Numbered from the stretch's first letter, positions 43,656 through 52,198 are shown. The stretch is 64,000 nucleotides of DNA from PALSA-610 sp038239145 (GCA_038239145.1 JBBSFB010000014.1:1-64000), one strand, 5' to 3'. Notes: generated by a model not told the origin, from the letters alone. Program-made: numbers and translations.

Positions 43656-44305
43656 CGGTTGCCTCCACCCCGGAATGGGAGCTCGATCCCGGCCGGGGAC
43701 GCACGCGCGCCGACGACGGCCGACGGACCTCGATCGTGAGTTCGGCGGGCGCCGTCCTTTCGGTTGCGGTCCACCGCTGGTTCGACGAGCCGTCGCCGGC
43801 GGAGCACGCGCTGCTTCGGCTCGCGGTCGGCCCCGTGCTCGACATCGGGTGCGGTCCCGGACGGCACGTGCTCGCGCTCGCGTCGGCGGCGATCCCGGTG
43901 CTCGGCATCGACATCTCGTCCGCGTTCCTCGCGGTCGCCCGTCGCGACGGCGCAAATGTGCTCCGGCGATCGGTCTTCGACGACGTACCAGATGCGGGCG
44001 AGTGGCGGACAGCGTTGCTGCTCGACGGGAACCTCGGCCTCGGCGGCGACCCGGTTGCTCTGCTCCGCCGGACACGGGACCTCCTGGCGCCGGGAGGCCG
44101 GATCCTCCTGGAGGCGCAAGCGCCCGGCAGCTCCTCGCGCAGCGAGGACGTCCACGTGCTGCTCGACGCCAAACGGGGGCCGATCTTCACGTGGGGCAGC
44201 GTTCCGATGGATCGGGTCGCTGCGGTCGCGTCAGACAGCAGGTTGACCGTCGTGCATTCCTGGTCGGCCGAAGGGCGCTGGTTCGCCCGGCTCGACCGCG
44301 ACTGA
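43652..44305 (+). CDS. Class I SAM-dependent methyltransferase
   Basis: 217 residues from GTG 43652, overlapping the epimerase stop. Motif I VLDIGCGPGRHVLALA near 64, GIDISSAFLAVARR (acidic loop) and LLAPGGRILLEAQAPG (motif III region). Last gene of the rightward operon; may methylate a sugar or lipid intermediate. A small inverted repeat CGCATC/GATGCG at 44306-44324 directly after the stop may be a terminator. Confidence 0.87.
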   Translation: MTVASTPEWELDPGRGRTRADDGRRTSIVSSAGAVLSVAVHRWFDEPSPAEHALLRLAVGPVLDIGCGPGRHVLALASAAIPVLGIDISSAFLAVARRDGANVLRRSVFDDVPDAGEWRTALLLDGNLGLGGDPVALLRRTRDLLAPGGRILLEAQAPGSSSRSEDVHVLLDAKRGPIFTWGSVPMDRVAAVASDSRLTVVHSWSAEGRWFARLDRD

Positions 44306-44487
44306 CGCATCCGGTCTTGATGCGGCAGTGTTGTCGCCGTCCCCGAGATACCCAGTGACGACGTGCTGATCGGCCCGGGAGTAGCGCGCCTCACCGCGAC
44401 GCAACCGATGGATCCGACGGAACGGCGCGCCGGGTGCGAAGCCCGGAAGCCGGTCACGATCACCCGGCCTCGGGAGCTGACCGAGCC

Positions 44488-45141
44488 TCAGTGCCGCTCG
44501 CGGCGCGCGATTTGGCGACGCGCCCACTCGCGCCAGCCTTCGGGCACGGCGGCGATCGATGCCAGCCGCTGCAGGGTGGCGAGTGACGCGCCTCGTTGCA
44601 CGGACCCGAGCTCGGCGATGGTCAGGCCGTGTTCGGGTGCGGCGCCCTCGACGATGTCATCGCCGGCGCCGACGTCGCCACTCTCGACGATGCGAAGGTA
44701 CGCGCCGAAGCGCCCAGCCTCGTCGAAGCGATCCACGAAGTCCGCGTCGCCCATACGCATGCCGAGCTTGAAGCACGGCTCGCGGGGTTGGGCGACCTCG
44801 AGCACCGCGGTCCCGACCGACCAGCGCTGCCCGATGACGCAGGCGCCGAGATCGATTCCCCGTGTCGTCAGGTTCTCACCGAAGCTCGCGGGCTCAATCT
44901 CGCGGCCGAGCTCGTCGCTCCACCACTCGTAGTCCTCGGCCGCGTAGGAATAGACGGCTTTGTCGGGTCCACCGTGAACGCGGCGGTCGGCCTGGTCGTC
45001 GCCGTGCAGATTGACGCCTTCGACGACGACCCGCGTCGTGACCGGCGCCTTCCATATCGCGCTCGTGACCGCGCGCCCGGCCCACGTCACGGTGCGCGGT
45101 ACACCGACGTTGACCGACGTCACCATTGCCGAAGTCGTCAT
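44488..45141 (-). CDS. MOSC domain protein, YiiM type
   Basis: 217 residues from ATG 45141, which has GAGGAG 4-5 bp upstream; ATG 45126 is also possible. MOSC features: GVNLHGDDQADRRVHGGPDKAVYSYA, ASFGENLTTRGIDL, and the cofactor-contacting Cys in AQPREPCFKLGMRM. YiiM-type proteins reduce N-hydroxylated compounds with a molybdenum cofactor. The C-terminal helical 3-alpha segment (LATLQRLASI ... WREWARRQIARR) is present. The 182 bp between it and the methyltransferase hold no other gene. Confidence 0.88.
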   Translation of the reverse strand: MTTSAMVTSVNVGVPRTVTWAGRAVTSAIWKAPVTTRVVVEGVNLHGDDQADRRVHGGPDKAVYSYAAEDYEWWSDELGREIEPASFGENLTTRGIDLGACVIGQRWSVGTAVLEVAQPREPCFKLGMRMGDADFVDRFDEAGRFGAYLRIVESGDVGAGDDIVEGAAPEHGLTIAELGSVQRGASLATLQRLASIAAVPEGWREWARRQIARRERH

Positions 45142-45180
45142 CGGGCTCCTCAACGCCGCGGGGTTGCCATTATTCCAGCG

Positions 45181-45484
45181 TCACCAAGACGGGAGGTCGG
45201 AATCGGAGAGGCCCAAGGTGAGTCGGCGAACCCCGGCCCGACGCGACCGCGACGACGAAGAGTTGGGCGCTGCCCCCGACGGTGCGGCGGTAGACGAGCG
45301 ACGTTCCGTCGGGTGCCACGTCGTACAGGCCGCTCGCGGCTGCGAACGCGGTCCGGCCGGTCGGCGCCGACCTGGATGCTCGCGAATGCGGTGCGGCTCC
45401 CGTCGGGCGACCACGCGGGCGGGAAGATCGTGGTGGCGGCGAACGACTTCACCTTGGTGCCGTCGAAGGTGTCGTCGGCGCGGG
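45181..45484 (-). pseudogene. Relic of a TolB/PD40-type beta-propeller gene
   Basis: Propeller fragments occur in three frames in order: DDTFDGTKVKSFAATTIFPPAWSPDGSRTAFAS, then TAFAAASGLYDVAPDGTSLVYRRTVGG, then VRRLTLGLSDSDLPSW and a stop at 45181. The WSPDGSRTAFAS and VAPDGTSLVYRR words are PD40-like blade motifs. At least two frameshifts are needed to join them and no start is visible, so it is a dead remnant lying directly behind the sigma/kelch gene. Confidence 0.7.
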
Positions 45485-45567
45485 CTTCAACCGGGGCACA
45501 TAGGCCAAACCCGCGGCGCCGGTGCTCCCGGGCGTGCAGTAGCCGAGTATCTCGTGGCCGGTCCAGA

Positions 45568-47157
45568 TCATCCGTTCCGGCGCCGCCAGGAATTGGTGTC
45601 GGGGTCGTAGAGGGCGATGATCTCCGGCGTGTACGGCCCCGGGCAGGTACCGCAGTTGTATGGGACGCTGCGCACGATCACGCGGCTCCCGGTCCAGATG
45701 GCCTCGTTGATCGACGGCAGCGCGCCGGCGGCGGTGGTGACGGCGGTCCAATGTCGAGTGCTCTCGTCGAGACGGAAGAGGTCGGCGCCGCCGACGGTCT
45801 GGGACGTGCCCGGACCGCCGCTGGTGGTGACCGACCATTGCGTCCATGCGAGCAACCGATCCGGGCCGGCTTGCACCGCGGTGTCCCACGTCAGCGGATG
45901 CCGGGCGGGGGAGACCGCATTCGGGAGCATCTGCCAACGGTTCGTGCCGGGGTCGTAGGCGGCGCCGTCGATGCGATAGTGAGAGTCCGCGCCGTTGGTC
46001 GACGCGGGTGGGAACGCGTTGGGGACCAGCGCGGCCTGGCCGCCGAGCACGATCATCGCGTTGCCGGTCCACACCGCGATCGCGCCGGTCCGCGCGGGCA
46101 ACGGCGAGGCCGCGATCCGGCGCCAGGTGTTGGTCGTCGGGTTGTACGCAGCGCCGCCGGTCGCGACCTCGAGGAACGTGTTCGAGACGCCGAGGGTGCC
46201 GCCCCACACAATCATCTCCGTCCCGGTCCACACGGCCGTCGCGTCGAGGCGCCCCCGCAGCGGGGCGCCGGGAAGCACGCGCCACGAGCGCGTCGCGGGG
46301 TTGTACGCGGCGCCGTCGGCACACGGGTGCCCCTCCGGCGCGCCGGTCGCGCCGCCCCAGACGACGAGCTCACGTCCGGTCCAAACGACGGCCGCTTTTG
46401 CGCGCGTGACGACGGGTGCCGGCGGCAAGGTCGTCCAGTTCCCGGCGGCCAGCTCCGCCGCGTTCGCACCCGGCGCCGGAGTGACCGGCGCACTCGGCGC
46501 GACGTGCAGGGTCTCGGGTCGTCTGCCGTCGTGACCCGGGAGCGCGACGAGTGCGAACACGATCGCGGCAATCGTGACGACCGCTACGAGCGACGCCAGG
46601 CTTGCGCGACGGTGGCGTCGGCGCCGCAACCGCGCGTCGGCGGCCGCCTGCGTCGCGTGGCGCCACACCGTCATCGGGCCCGGCTCGGAGCCGGTCGCGG
46701 TCACGATTCCGAACGCGCGCCGTATCTCGCCGCGCAGCGTCGCGAGCGCCTTCGACGTCTGCGACTTGACCGTCCCCGTGGAGCACCCGAGGTCGCGGGC
46801 GACGTCGGCCACGCTCAGGTCCTTGACGAACCGAAGATAGCGGCAGGCCCGCTGCCGGGGCGGGAGCCGGCGGAGGACCTCGACGGTGTCGTCGCGCTCC
46901 GGCGTCGCCTGGTCTTCGTACGACTGCGCTTCCAGTCGGGCGCGGCGAGCCGATCGCGTGCCCCACGACCGGGCCGCGTTCACGACCGCGGTGCTCAGGT
47001 ATGCGGCCGGGTCGGCGATCCCGGCCAGCCCGGGATGGCGGGTGAGGGCCCGGGTCAGGGCCTCTTGGACGAGATCGACCCCGTCGACCCCACGCGGCGC
47101 GACCGCGCGCGCCGACGGGAGGAGGCGCCGGTACAACGCCTCGTAATCGGGGTCCAT
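45568..47157 (-). CDS. ECF sigma factor fused through one TM helix to a kelch-like propeller
   Basis: 529 residues from ATG 47157. Residues 1-150 are an ECF sigma factor: region 2 (VDGVDLVQEALTRALTRHPG) and region 4 HTH (DLSVADVARDLGCSTGTVKSQTSKAL). A basic stretch RLRRRRHRR and one helix (about 186-206) follow. The rest has repeated kelch-like units such as AVWTGTEMIVWGG and AYNPTTNTWRRI. This predicts a membrane-tethered sigma factor with an outside sensor. The end looks cut: the frame stops after DTNSWRRRNG, while another frame continues a further unit (APERMIWTGHEILGY) to 45449. One indel near 45585 would join them. Confidence 0.82.
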   Translation of the reverse strand: MDPDYEALYRRLLPSARAVAPRGVDGVDLVQEALTRALTRHPGLAGIADPAAYLSTAVVNAARSWGTRSARRARLEAQSYEDQATPERDDTVEVLRRLPPRQRACRYLRFVKDLSVADVARDLGCSTGTVKSQTSKALATLRGEIRRAFGIVTATGSEPGPMTVWRHATQAAADARLRRRRHRRASLASLVAVVTIAAIVFALVALPGHDGRRPETLHVAPSAPVTPAPGANAAELAAGNWTTLPPAPVVTRAKAAVVWTGRELVVWGGATGAPEGHPCADGAAYNPATRSWRVLPGAPLRGRLDATAVWTGTEMIVWGGTLGVSNTFLEVATGGAAYNPTTNTWRRIAASPLPARTGAIAVWTGNAMIVLGGQAALVPNAFPPASTNGADSHYRIDGAAYDPGTNRWQMLPNAVSPARHPLTWDTAVQAGPDRLLAWTQWSVTTSGGPGTSQTVGGADLFRLDESTRHWTAVTTAAGALPSINEAIWTGSRVIVRSVPYNCGTCPGPYTPEIIALYDPDTNSWRRRNG

Positions 47158-47251
47158 TCGGGTATTAGACCCGTGGAGAGCCGATCCGGTTGCCTCCTTC
47201 TTCGTGCCGCTCGGCGGCATGGATGGGTCGGCAGCAGGGAACACTCCGGAC

Positions 47252-47674
47252 ATGGCCGTTCGTCCGATTTCTTTCGCGCCCGCAGTCGCCCGCCCGAGAC
47301 AGCGCAAGGTCAATCCACTGAGCGCGGCGATCCGTCACGTCGACCGGGTCACCTCCCGGCCTGCGACCGCCGTGGTCGTGACGTTCCTCGTCCTGGTGTT
47401 CGCGGTCGCACTCGCGGCTGCCGGTTTCCCCCAGTCGTGGGAAACGGCGTTCGCGACGCTGTGCGCGGCCGTGACCACGATCATGGTGTTCACCATCCAG
47501 CACACCCAGAGCCGCGAGCAAGCGGCGACGCAGCTCAAGCTGGACGAGCTGATCCGGGCCCTGCCCGGAGCCGACGACCACCTCGTCCACGTCGAAGCGG
47601 GCGCCGACAACGAGCTCGCCGAGCTCGAGCAGCGTCAGATCGAGCATCACATCTCGATCCGCTCCGACGATTGA
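47252..47674 (+). CDS. Low-affinity iron permease-like membrane protein
   Basis: 140 residues from ATG 47252 (GTG 47204 would add 16). Two helices (AVVVTFLVLVFAVALAAAG and FATLCAAVTTIMVFTIQHTQ) precede REQAATQLKLDELIRAL, the pattern of the low-affinity iron permease family (PF04120). Bacterial members are short and their transport role is unproven. It is divergent from the sigma/kelch gene with 94 bp between starts. Confidence 0.8.
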   Translation: MAVRPISFAPAVARPRQRKVNPLSAAIRHVDRVTSRPATAVVVTFLVLVFAVALAAAGFPQSWETAFATLCAAVTTIMVFTIQHTQSREQAATQLKLDELIRALPGADDHLVHVEAGADNELAELEQRQIEHHISIRSDD

Positions 47675-47763
47675 CAGGCCGGCTCAGCGTCCCTGGACAT
47701 GATGCGCTCAAGCGGGAAAGATCGTCGGGACGCCGTCGCTTGGCGACGCCTGCGAAAGGGATG

Positions 47764-47955
47764 ATGGCTGTGCAGCTCGTCGATGGTCGTTACAAATGCA
47801 ACTGGTGCGGAGCCGATCTCGACCTCCCGTTCCTCGCTCGCGACACGATCGAGATCATCTCCGACCACGACGGTGGCCACATCCGAATCATCGTGGTCGG
47901 TGGCGACGAGCACCACCGCTGCGAACGCCCGCACGGCCCTAGTGCAGGATGTTGA
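47764..47955 (+). CDS. Small zinc-ribbon-like protein (63 aa)
   Basis: 63 residues from ATG 47764 (a second ATG at 47761), with GAAAGGG just upstream. CNWCGADLDLP supplies one Cys pair and HHRCERPHG the second half of a possible zinc site. Function unknown; similar tiny ribbon proteins are common in actinobacteria. It overlaps the convergent channel-like gene by 17 bp. Confidence 0.6.
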   Translation: MAVQLVDGRYKCNWCGADLDLPFLARDTIEIISDHDGGHIRIIVVGGDEHHRCERPHGPSAGC

Positions 47956-48736
47956 CGGCCCGGGCGATCACCAGCGCGACGGTCACGATTGAGATCGCAG
48001 ACTGGACCAGCATCGTCAACTTGGCCCATCGGGTCATGGGCATCACGTCGGTCGGGCTGAACGCGGTCGCGTTGGTGAACGAGACGTAGAAGTAGTCGAT
48101 GAAACCCGGTTCCCAGTCGGGCGGGGCGAGATCGGGGCTCGTCATCTGCGGGAACAACAGGTCGGGGTAGGGCTGGAGCGCGGCGGCGCGATCGACGGGG
48201 CCGCCCCGGTCGAACTGCCAGTACCAGAGCCCGAACACGATCACGTTCGTGAACCAGATCGACGCGCCCGTCAGCAACAGCTGCGCGGGATCGCGGATAC
48301 CGAAGCCTCGGACCAGGTCGACGATGAGGCGGCCCGCCGATGTCGCGTTGGAGAGGCTCATCACCGCGATGAGGGCCAGGCTCGCGACCCGAAGCAGCCG
48401 TGACCGTCGTTCCGACCGCACCGACTTGGCTACGAACACTCCGATGAGCAACAGGATTGCCAGCCCCGGAAGGACCCAACGCGGATGGTTCGCAACGCGC
48501 GAGGGGAGCAGCAGCATCAGCGCGATTGCGACGATCGTCGCGATCGTCACCTGTACGCGCGGTTCCTCGCTGGTGACGGTGCGCCACGCGGTACCGACCT
48601 GCATCTGCGCGACACGCATGGCGATCCGGGGGTCGACGAAGCGCTCCAGGTTCCTCAGGAGACCGCGCAGGTCTTCGGCCGGGTCCCCGCCGGACGGCTC
48701 GTCGGTCGCATCGCCCCCGGGATCGTCGGTCGTCAT
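47939..48736 (-). CDS. DUF1345/ion-channel-like membrane protein
   Basis: 265 residues. Helices near 65-80, 88-104, 117-140 and 155-175. The C-terminal EPGFIDYFYVSFTNATAFSPTDVMPMTRWAKLTMLVQSAIS resembles the pore/last-helix region of two-TM potassium channels and DUF1345 proteins, although the TVGYG selectivity filter is replaced by TNATAFS. Probably a membrane protein of unknown transport role. Confidence 0.78.
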   Translation of the reverse strand: MTTDDPGGDATDEPSGGDPAEDLRGLLRNLERFVDPRIAMRVAQMQVGTAWRTVTSEEPRVQVTIATIVAIALMLLLPSRVANHPRWVLPGLAILLLIGVFVAKSVRSERRSRLLRVASLALIAVMSLSNATSAGRLIVDLVRGFGIRDPAQLLLTGASIWFTNVIVFGLWYWQFDRGGPVDRAAALQPYPDLLFPQMTSPDLAPPDWEPGFIDYFYVSFTNATAFSPTDVMPMTRWAKLTMLVQSAISIVTVALVIARAVNILH

Positions 48737-48776
48737 CGGTCAGGATTCTGGTGCATGCGACGACTACCGTCGTGGC

Positions 48777-49025
48777 ATGGCTGACTACGTCATCCCCGAA
48801 CCGGAACCGAAAGAGATCGACGAGACGCTCTCGATGGAGCTGCGTCACCTCGCGGCGAACGCAGTGCTCATCGGGCATCCATCGGGTGCGGAGAAGTGCG
48901 AGACCTGCCGCTACTACCTCGAGCCGACCGCCGATCTCTCGTACTGCTGGCACCCCAAGCTCAGGATCCTCGTCGGATCCGAGTGGTGGTGCCAGTGGTG
49001 GGACGCGATTCCCGACGAGTCGTGA
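48777..49025 (+). CDS. Small four-Cys protein, possible Fe-S or zinc protein (82 aa)
   Basis: 82 residues. CETCRYYLEP, then YCWHPKLR, then WWCQWWDAIP place four Cys in the spacing of small high-potential iron-sulfur-like or zinc modules with aromatic packing. The N-terminal half is acidic. Divergent from the channel-like gene with a 40-bp gap. Function unknown. Confidence 0.65.
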   Translation: MADYVIPEPEPKEIDETLSMELRHLAANAVLIGHPSGAEKCETCRYYLEPTADLSYCWHPKLRILVGSEWWCQWWDAIPDES

Positions 49026-49150
49026 AACCCGTTCGTCGCACCGGTTTGTGACCGCCGATTTGTCTCGCGATTCGCGCATCGGGGTTGAACACAGCCGGTG
49101 CACGGGTCGTGTAGCTCGCTTACTTCCTCCGGTTTGAACCGCGCCGATCA

Positions 49151-49175
49151 GCAAACCCGCAGTTTTCGGGTTTGC
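49151..49175. terminator. 9-bp hairpin, bidirectional terminator candidate
   Basis: GCAAACCCG and its complement CGGGTTTGC enclose CAGTTTT. It lies in the 327-bp space between the four-Cys gene and the small secreted protein; apart from this stem I see no gene or tRNA there. A T-run is missing after the stem. Confidence 0.45.
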
Positions 49176-49352
49176 GCTTGCCCGCGGCCCCGTGACCACC
49201 AGGAACGTTCCGAAGATTGCCGCGCGGTCGGATCGAGTCGGACCGTTATGTCCGGTCGGCGGCTTGCCGCGACCTCAGGATCCCCAGCGGAAATGGCGAT
49301 TGGACCCGTGACCGACGCCTGAGAACCGGGCTTCGTTTCAAGGGGGAAACCA

Positions 49353-49640
49353 ATGCGCAAGTCACCTTTCTCGACCCCGCGCGAGAACGGTTCCTTCTCG
49401 CGTGCGAAGCGGCGAAAGAACCTCGTTGGCCTCTTCGCCGTTACGTTTATCGCCGCCATCGTTGCGGCAACGACCGGTCTCGCGTCGGCATCGGCTGCGC
49501 CGGTGACCACGCCGACGCAGGCCGATCCGACTGACGGGTCTGCACCCGCGTTGCACGTGTCGGTGCAACCGGATCGTGACGGCCGCAGGCGACGTGTTGC
49601 AGTGCGCGCACACTTTCTGACCCGACCCGACGCCTGGTAG
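49353..49640 (+). CDS. Small secreted protein (95 aa)
   Basis: 95 residues. AAGGGGGAAA precedes ATG 49353. A long basic N-region (SFSRAKRRKN) and a hydrophobic core (LVGLFAVTFIAAIVAATTGLASASAA) form a Sec signal, with cleavage likely after ASA/AAP. The mature part is only ~45 residues, Thr/Asp then Arg-rich, without a domain. It may be a short exported peptide or the start of a shortened gene. Confidence 0.55.
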   Translation: MRKSPFSTPRENGSFSRAKRRKNLVGLFAVTFIAAIVAATTGLASASAAPVTTPTQADPTDGSAPALHVSVQPDRDGRRRRVAVRAHFLTRPDAW

Positions 49641-49658
49641 GCCGGCGCGCGGTAGTCG

Positions 49659-50537
49659 TCATTCGAGGCGTGCCTCGAGGTCGCGCGTCCGGGCGAGGTG
49701 CTCTCGTCGTCGAGCGCGATTCTTGACGGCGCCGGCGTGTTGCTCTGCGGCACCGGCGAGTTGCTCGGTCGCCCGGGCGCGCCCTTCGATCGCACGATCG
49801 GCCTCGCGTTGCGCGGCGACGAGCTGCCGCTCCGCTTTCGCCAGGGCCACTCCCGCGTCGGCGAGCTCCCGGTCCGCATGCTCAAGATCGTGCCGGTCCC
49901 GTTCGACGGCGGCTCGGGCCTCGACCCGGCGCGGCGACGGCCGGGAGTCCGTTGCCGGCGCGGGCTCGACCCTCGGAGCAGCGGGAGGACCAGGGGTAGG
50001 TACCGGCGGCCGGACCCGGACCGTGTCGGCGCCGGCGAGTGCCGGCATGCCCGCGAAGAGATCGGTCGTATCGGTTGCGCCGGCCGAGAGCGTCGTGAGC
50101 TCGGCATCGCCGAAGAGCACACATGACTCCGGCGACGTCACGATCGCGTTCAGTGCGTCCTCGACGTCGCGTGTAGAGGTCTCTCGGGACCGTGCCGAGC
50201 ATGCGATCACGTCGCCCGCAACGCCGAGGACCTGGGCAATTGCCTCCCGGCGTTCGGTCAACGCGTTGCGGAAACCGTCGGCGTCGGCGCCCTCGAGGAG
50301 GGCGCGCTGCGCGGCCCGGGCCGCGTCGGCGGTCCCGAGGAGCCGTTGGGCGACGTCGACTCGATCGGTCGCGACGACGTTCAAGGCCCAGAGGGCAACC
50401 GACGGCCGGCGCAGCTTCTTGACCGCTGCGGCCTCGGTCTTGTCGCCGCGTACCCGGAGCTCGCGTGCGAGCTCGTCTCGGCGCGCGACGAACTCGTTCG
50501 GGTCGACGACGAACAGCTCCTTGCGGGTGACCGGCAC
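49659..50537 (-). CDS. Conserved actinobacterial coiled-coil protein of unknown function
   Basis: 292 residues. The N-terminal block ELFVVDPNEFVARRDELARELRVRGDKTEAAAVKKLRRPSVALWALN is typical of an actinobacterial family without known role. A Pro/Ala linker (about 185-210) leads to a long charged coiled coil (ERDRHDLEHADRELADAGVALAKAERQL to the end). Probably a structural or scaffold protein in the cytoplasm. Confidence 0.8.
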   Translation of the reverse strand: MPVTRKELFVVDPNEFVARRDELARELRVRGDKTEAAAVKKLRRPSVALWALNVVATDRVDVAQRLLGTADAARAAQRALLEGADADGFRNALTERREAIAQVLGVAGDVIACSARSRETSTRDVEDALNAIVTSPESCVLFGDAELTTLSAGATDTTDLFAGMPALAGADTVRVRPPVPTPGPPAAPRVEPAPATDSRPSPRRVEARAAVERDRHDLEHADRELADAGVALAKAERQLVAAQREADRAIEGRARATEQLAGAAEQHAGAVKNRARRREHLARTRDLEARLE

Positions 50538-50649
50538 GTGTCATTGTGCCCAAGCGGAGTATCCGGCCCGTGACGCAGCCGACACGGCCGGACCGCGGAG
50601 GCGTGCGGTCTGCAGGGCAATCGCGAGCGAGAACTGGAGTCGACATCGG

Positions 50650-50697
50650 GAATCGTCGAACTCACGAGACACCGAATCGTCGAACTCACGAGACACC
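50650..50697 (+). repeat. 24-bp perfect tandem duplication
   Basis: The unit GAATCGTCGAACTCACGAGACACC occurs twice in direct succession, immediately before the first recognisable codons of the EAL-protein relic. Its length is a multiple of three. It marks a probable rearrangement point. Confidence 0.9.
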
Positions 50698-51798
50698 GTC
50701 GCCGACGGGCTGCGGCAGACGCTCGGCCCGCTCGAGATCGCGGCCCGGTTCGACAGTGATTCCTTCGAGGTGGTGGTTCCCTCTCTGCGATCGCCGGGTG
50801 CGCTGCTCGATATCGCCGACGCGCTTCGGGCGCGGTTGGGCGAGGGCGTGCAGTTGGTGGACGACCGGCATCGCCCGTCGATCAGCATCGGCATGCTCGT
50901 CGTCGAGACCGGAACCAGCGCGACGACGGCACTCCGCGACGCCGAGACCGCGGTGTACCGGGCCAAAGAGCAAGGTCGCGATCGCTCCGCCTGGTTCGAT
51001 CCGTCCCATCACCGGACCATGATCGCGAGCTTCGAATTGGAGCGCGACCTCCGGGCGGCGATCGACGAAGACCAGCTGTATCTCGAGTATCAGCCCGTGC
51101 TCGACGTCGTGACCGACAAGGTCGCCAGCTGCGAAGCACTCGTGCGCTGGCGCCATCCCGAGCGGGGACGGATCGGACCGGACGAGTTCATTCCGTTCGC
51201 CGAAGCGACGGGCCTCATCATCGCCCTCGGCCGCTGGGTGCTGAGGCGCGCGGTCGCCGCGGCGCGAACCTGGCCCGACGCGGTCCAGGTCGCGGTGAAC
51301 CTGTCGGCGCCGGAGCTCGCAGAGCCGGATCTCGTGGAGTTCGTGACGGGCACGCTTCGCGAGGCGCGGGTCCCGCCGTCGCGACTCATCCTCGAAATCA
51401 CCGAGACTGCGGTCATTCACGATCCGATCGCAGCCGCCCGGACGATTGCAAGCCTCCGCGCGCACGGGATCAGCGTGGTCATCGACGACTTCGGTACCGG
51501 CTACACGTCACTCGCGTTCTTGCGCGACTATCCGCTCGACGGCCTGAAGATCGATCGCAGTTTTGTCACGGATCTCGAGAACGGTTCGAGCGCGATCGTG
51601 GATGCGATCATCAGGATGTCGGCCGCGTTGGATTTGAAGGTCGTCGCCGAGGGGATCGAGACGCAGGCCGAGCTGGAGCATCTCCGTCGGCTCGGGTGCC
51701 GATTCGTGCAGGGCTACCTCGTTTGCCGACCGGTTGCCTCCGACGACTTGGCATTCACCGGGCTCGCCCCTGTCCTCTCCTCACCGACGGGGTCGTAG
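50698..51798 (+). pseudogene. GGDEF-EAL protein lacking its N-terminus
   Basis: Homology starts in mid-GGDEF (VADGLRQTLGPLEIAARFDSDSFEVVVPSL), so the sensor part and the first half of GGDEF are missing. The GGDEF site itself is degenerate (DSDSF). The EAL domain is full length with EALVRWRHPERG, NLSAPEL, EITETAV, DDFGTGYTSLAFLRDYPLDGLKIDRSFV, AEGIETQAEL and GYLVCRP, so phosphodiesterase residues look intact. No good start codon precedes the homology (GTG 50527 overlaps the opposite gene); ATG 50892 could give an EAL-only protein. I call it truncated, possibly still active as c-di-GMP phosphodiesterase. Confidence 0.75.
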
Positions 51799-51824
51799 TG
51801 CCACCGCAGTGCGCGGGCGAAGAT

Positions 51825-52135
51825 CGACTGTACTTGCGAGTATCTGCGTCGTCGGGAACGGCAAGCCTGCAGATTCCGGTGTCGCTGTCGTTCCGGTCGC
51901 CGCATACGGTGTCGGCGTACTGGTCGACGGGGGTGACGCACGGCGCCCACGAGTGGAACCCTGGCCTTCCAACCCGGAGAGACCACGCAGATGATGACGA
52001 TCAGCGTGAACCGCGACCCGGTCGTCGAGCCGGACGAGTTGTTCGTCGTGTCGCCGCACGATCCCGTGGGCGTGAAGATCGGGGGCTACTACGGCCTCGG
52101 GTTCGGGGGGATCCTCGACGACGACGGGCTTCCTG
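51825..52135 (+). pseudogene. Relic of a Calx-beta domain protein
   Basis: Two frames together spell one Calx-beta repeat: SGTASLQIPVSLSFRSPHTVSAYWSTGVTHGAHEW in frame 3, then after about 51960 VNRDPVVEPDELFVVSPHDPVGVKIG ... GILDDDGLPEF in frame 1. VEPDELF and ILDDD are characteristic calcium-site words. There is no start codon and a frameshift in the middle. The large adhesin-like gene it came from is otherwise gone. Confidence 0.6.
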
Positions 52136-52198
52136 AGTTTCCCGGCGGCCCGGGCGGGGAAACGTTGGTGGGACAGCCCCCTCGCATTGGAGCAACGA

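Noticed and set aside
44596..47955. A 1119-codon plus-strand open frame
   Set aside because: It runs antisense through the MOSC and sigma/kelch genes, is Arg/Gly-rich with no domain; only its last 64 codons (47764-47955) look real.
49081..49145. Possible tRNA suggested by a TTTGAACC word
   Set aside because: No acceptor stem or cloverleaf could be drawn around it.
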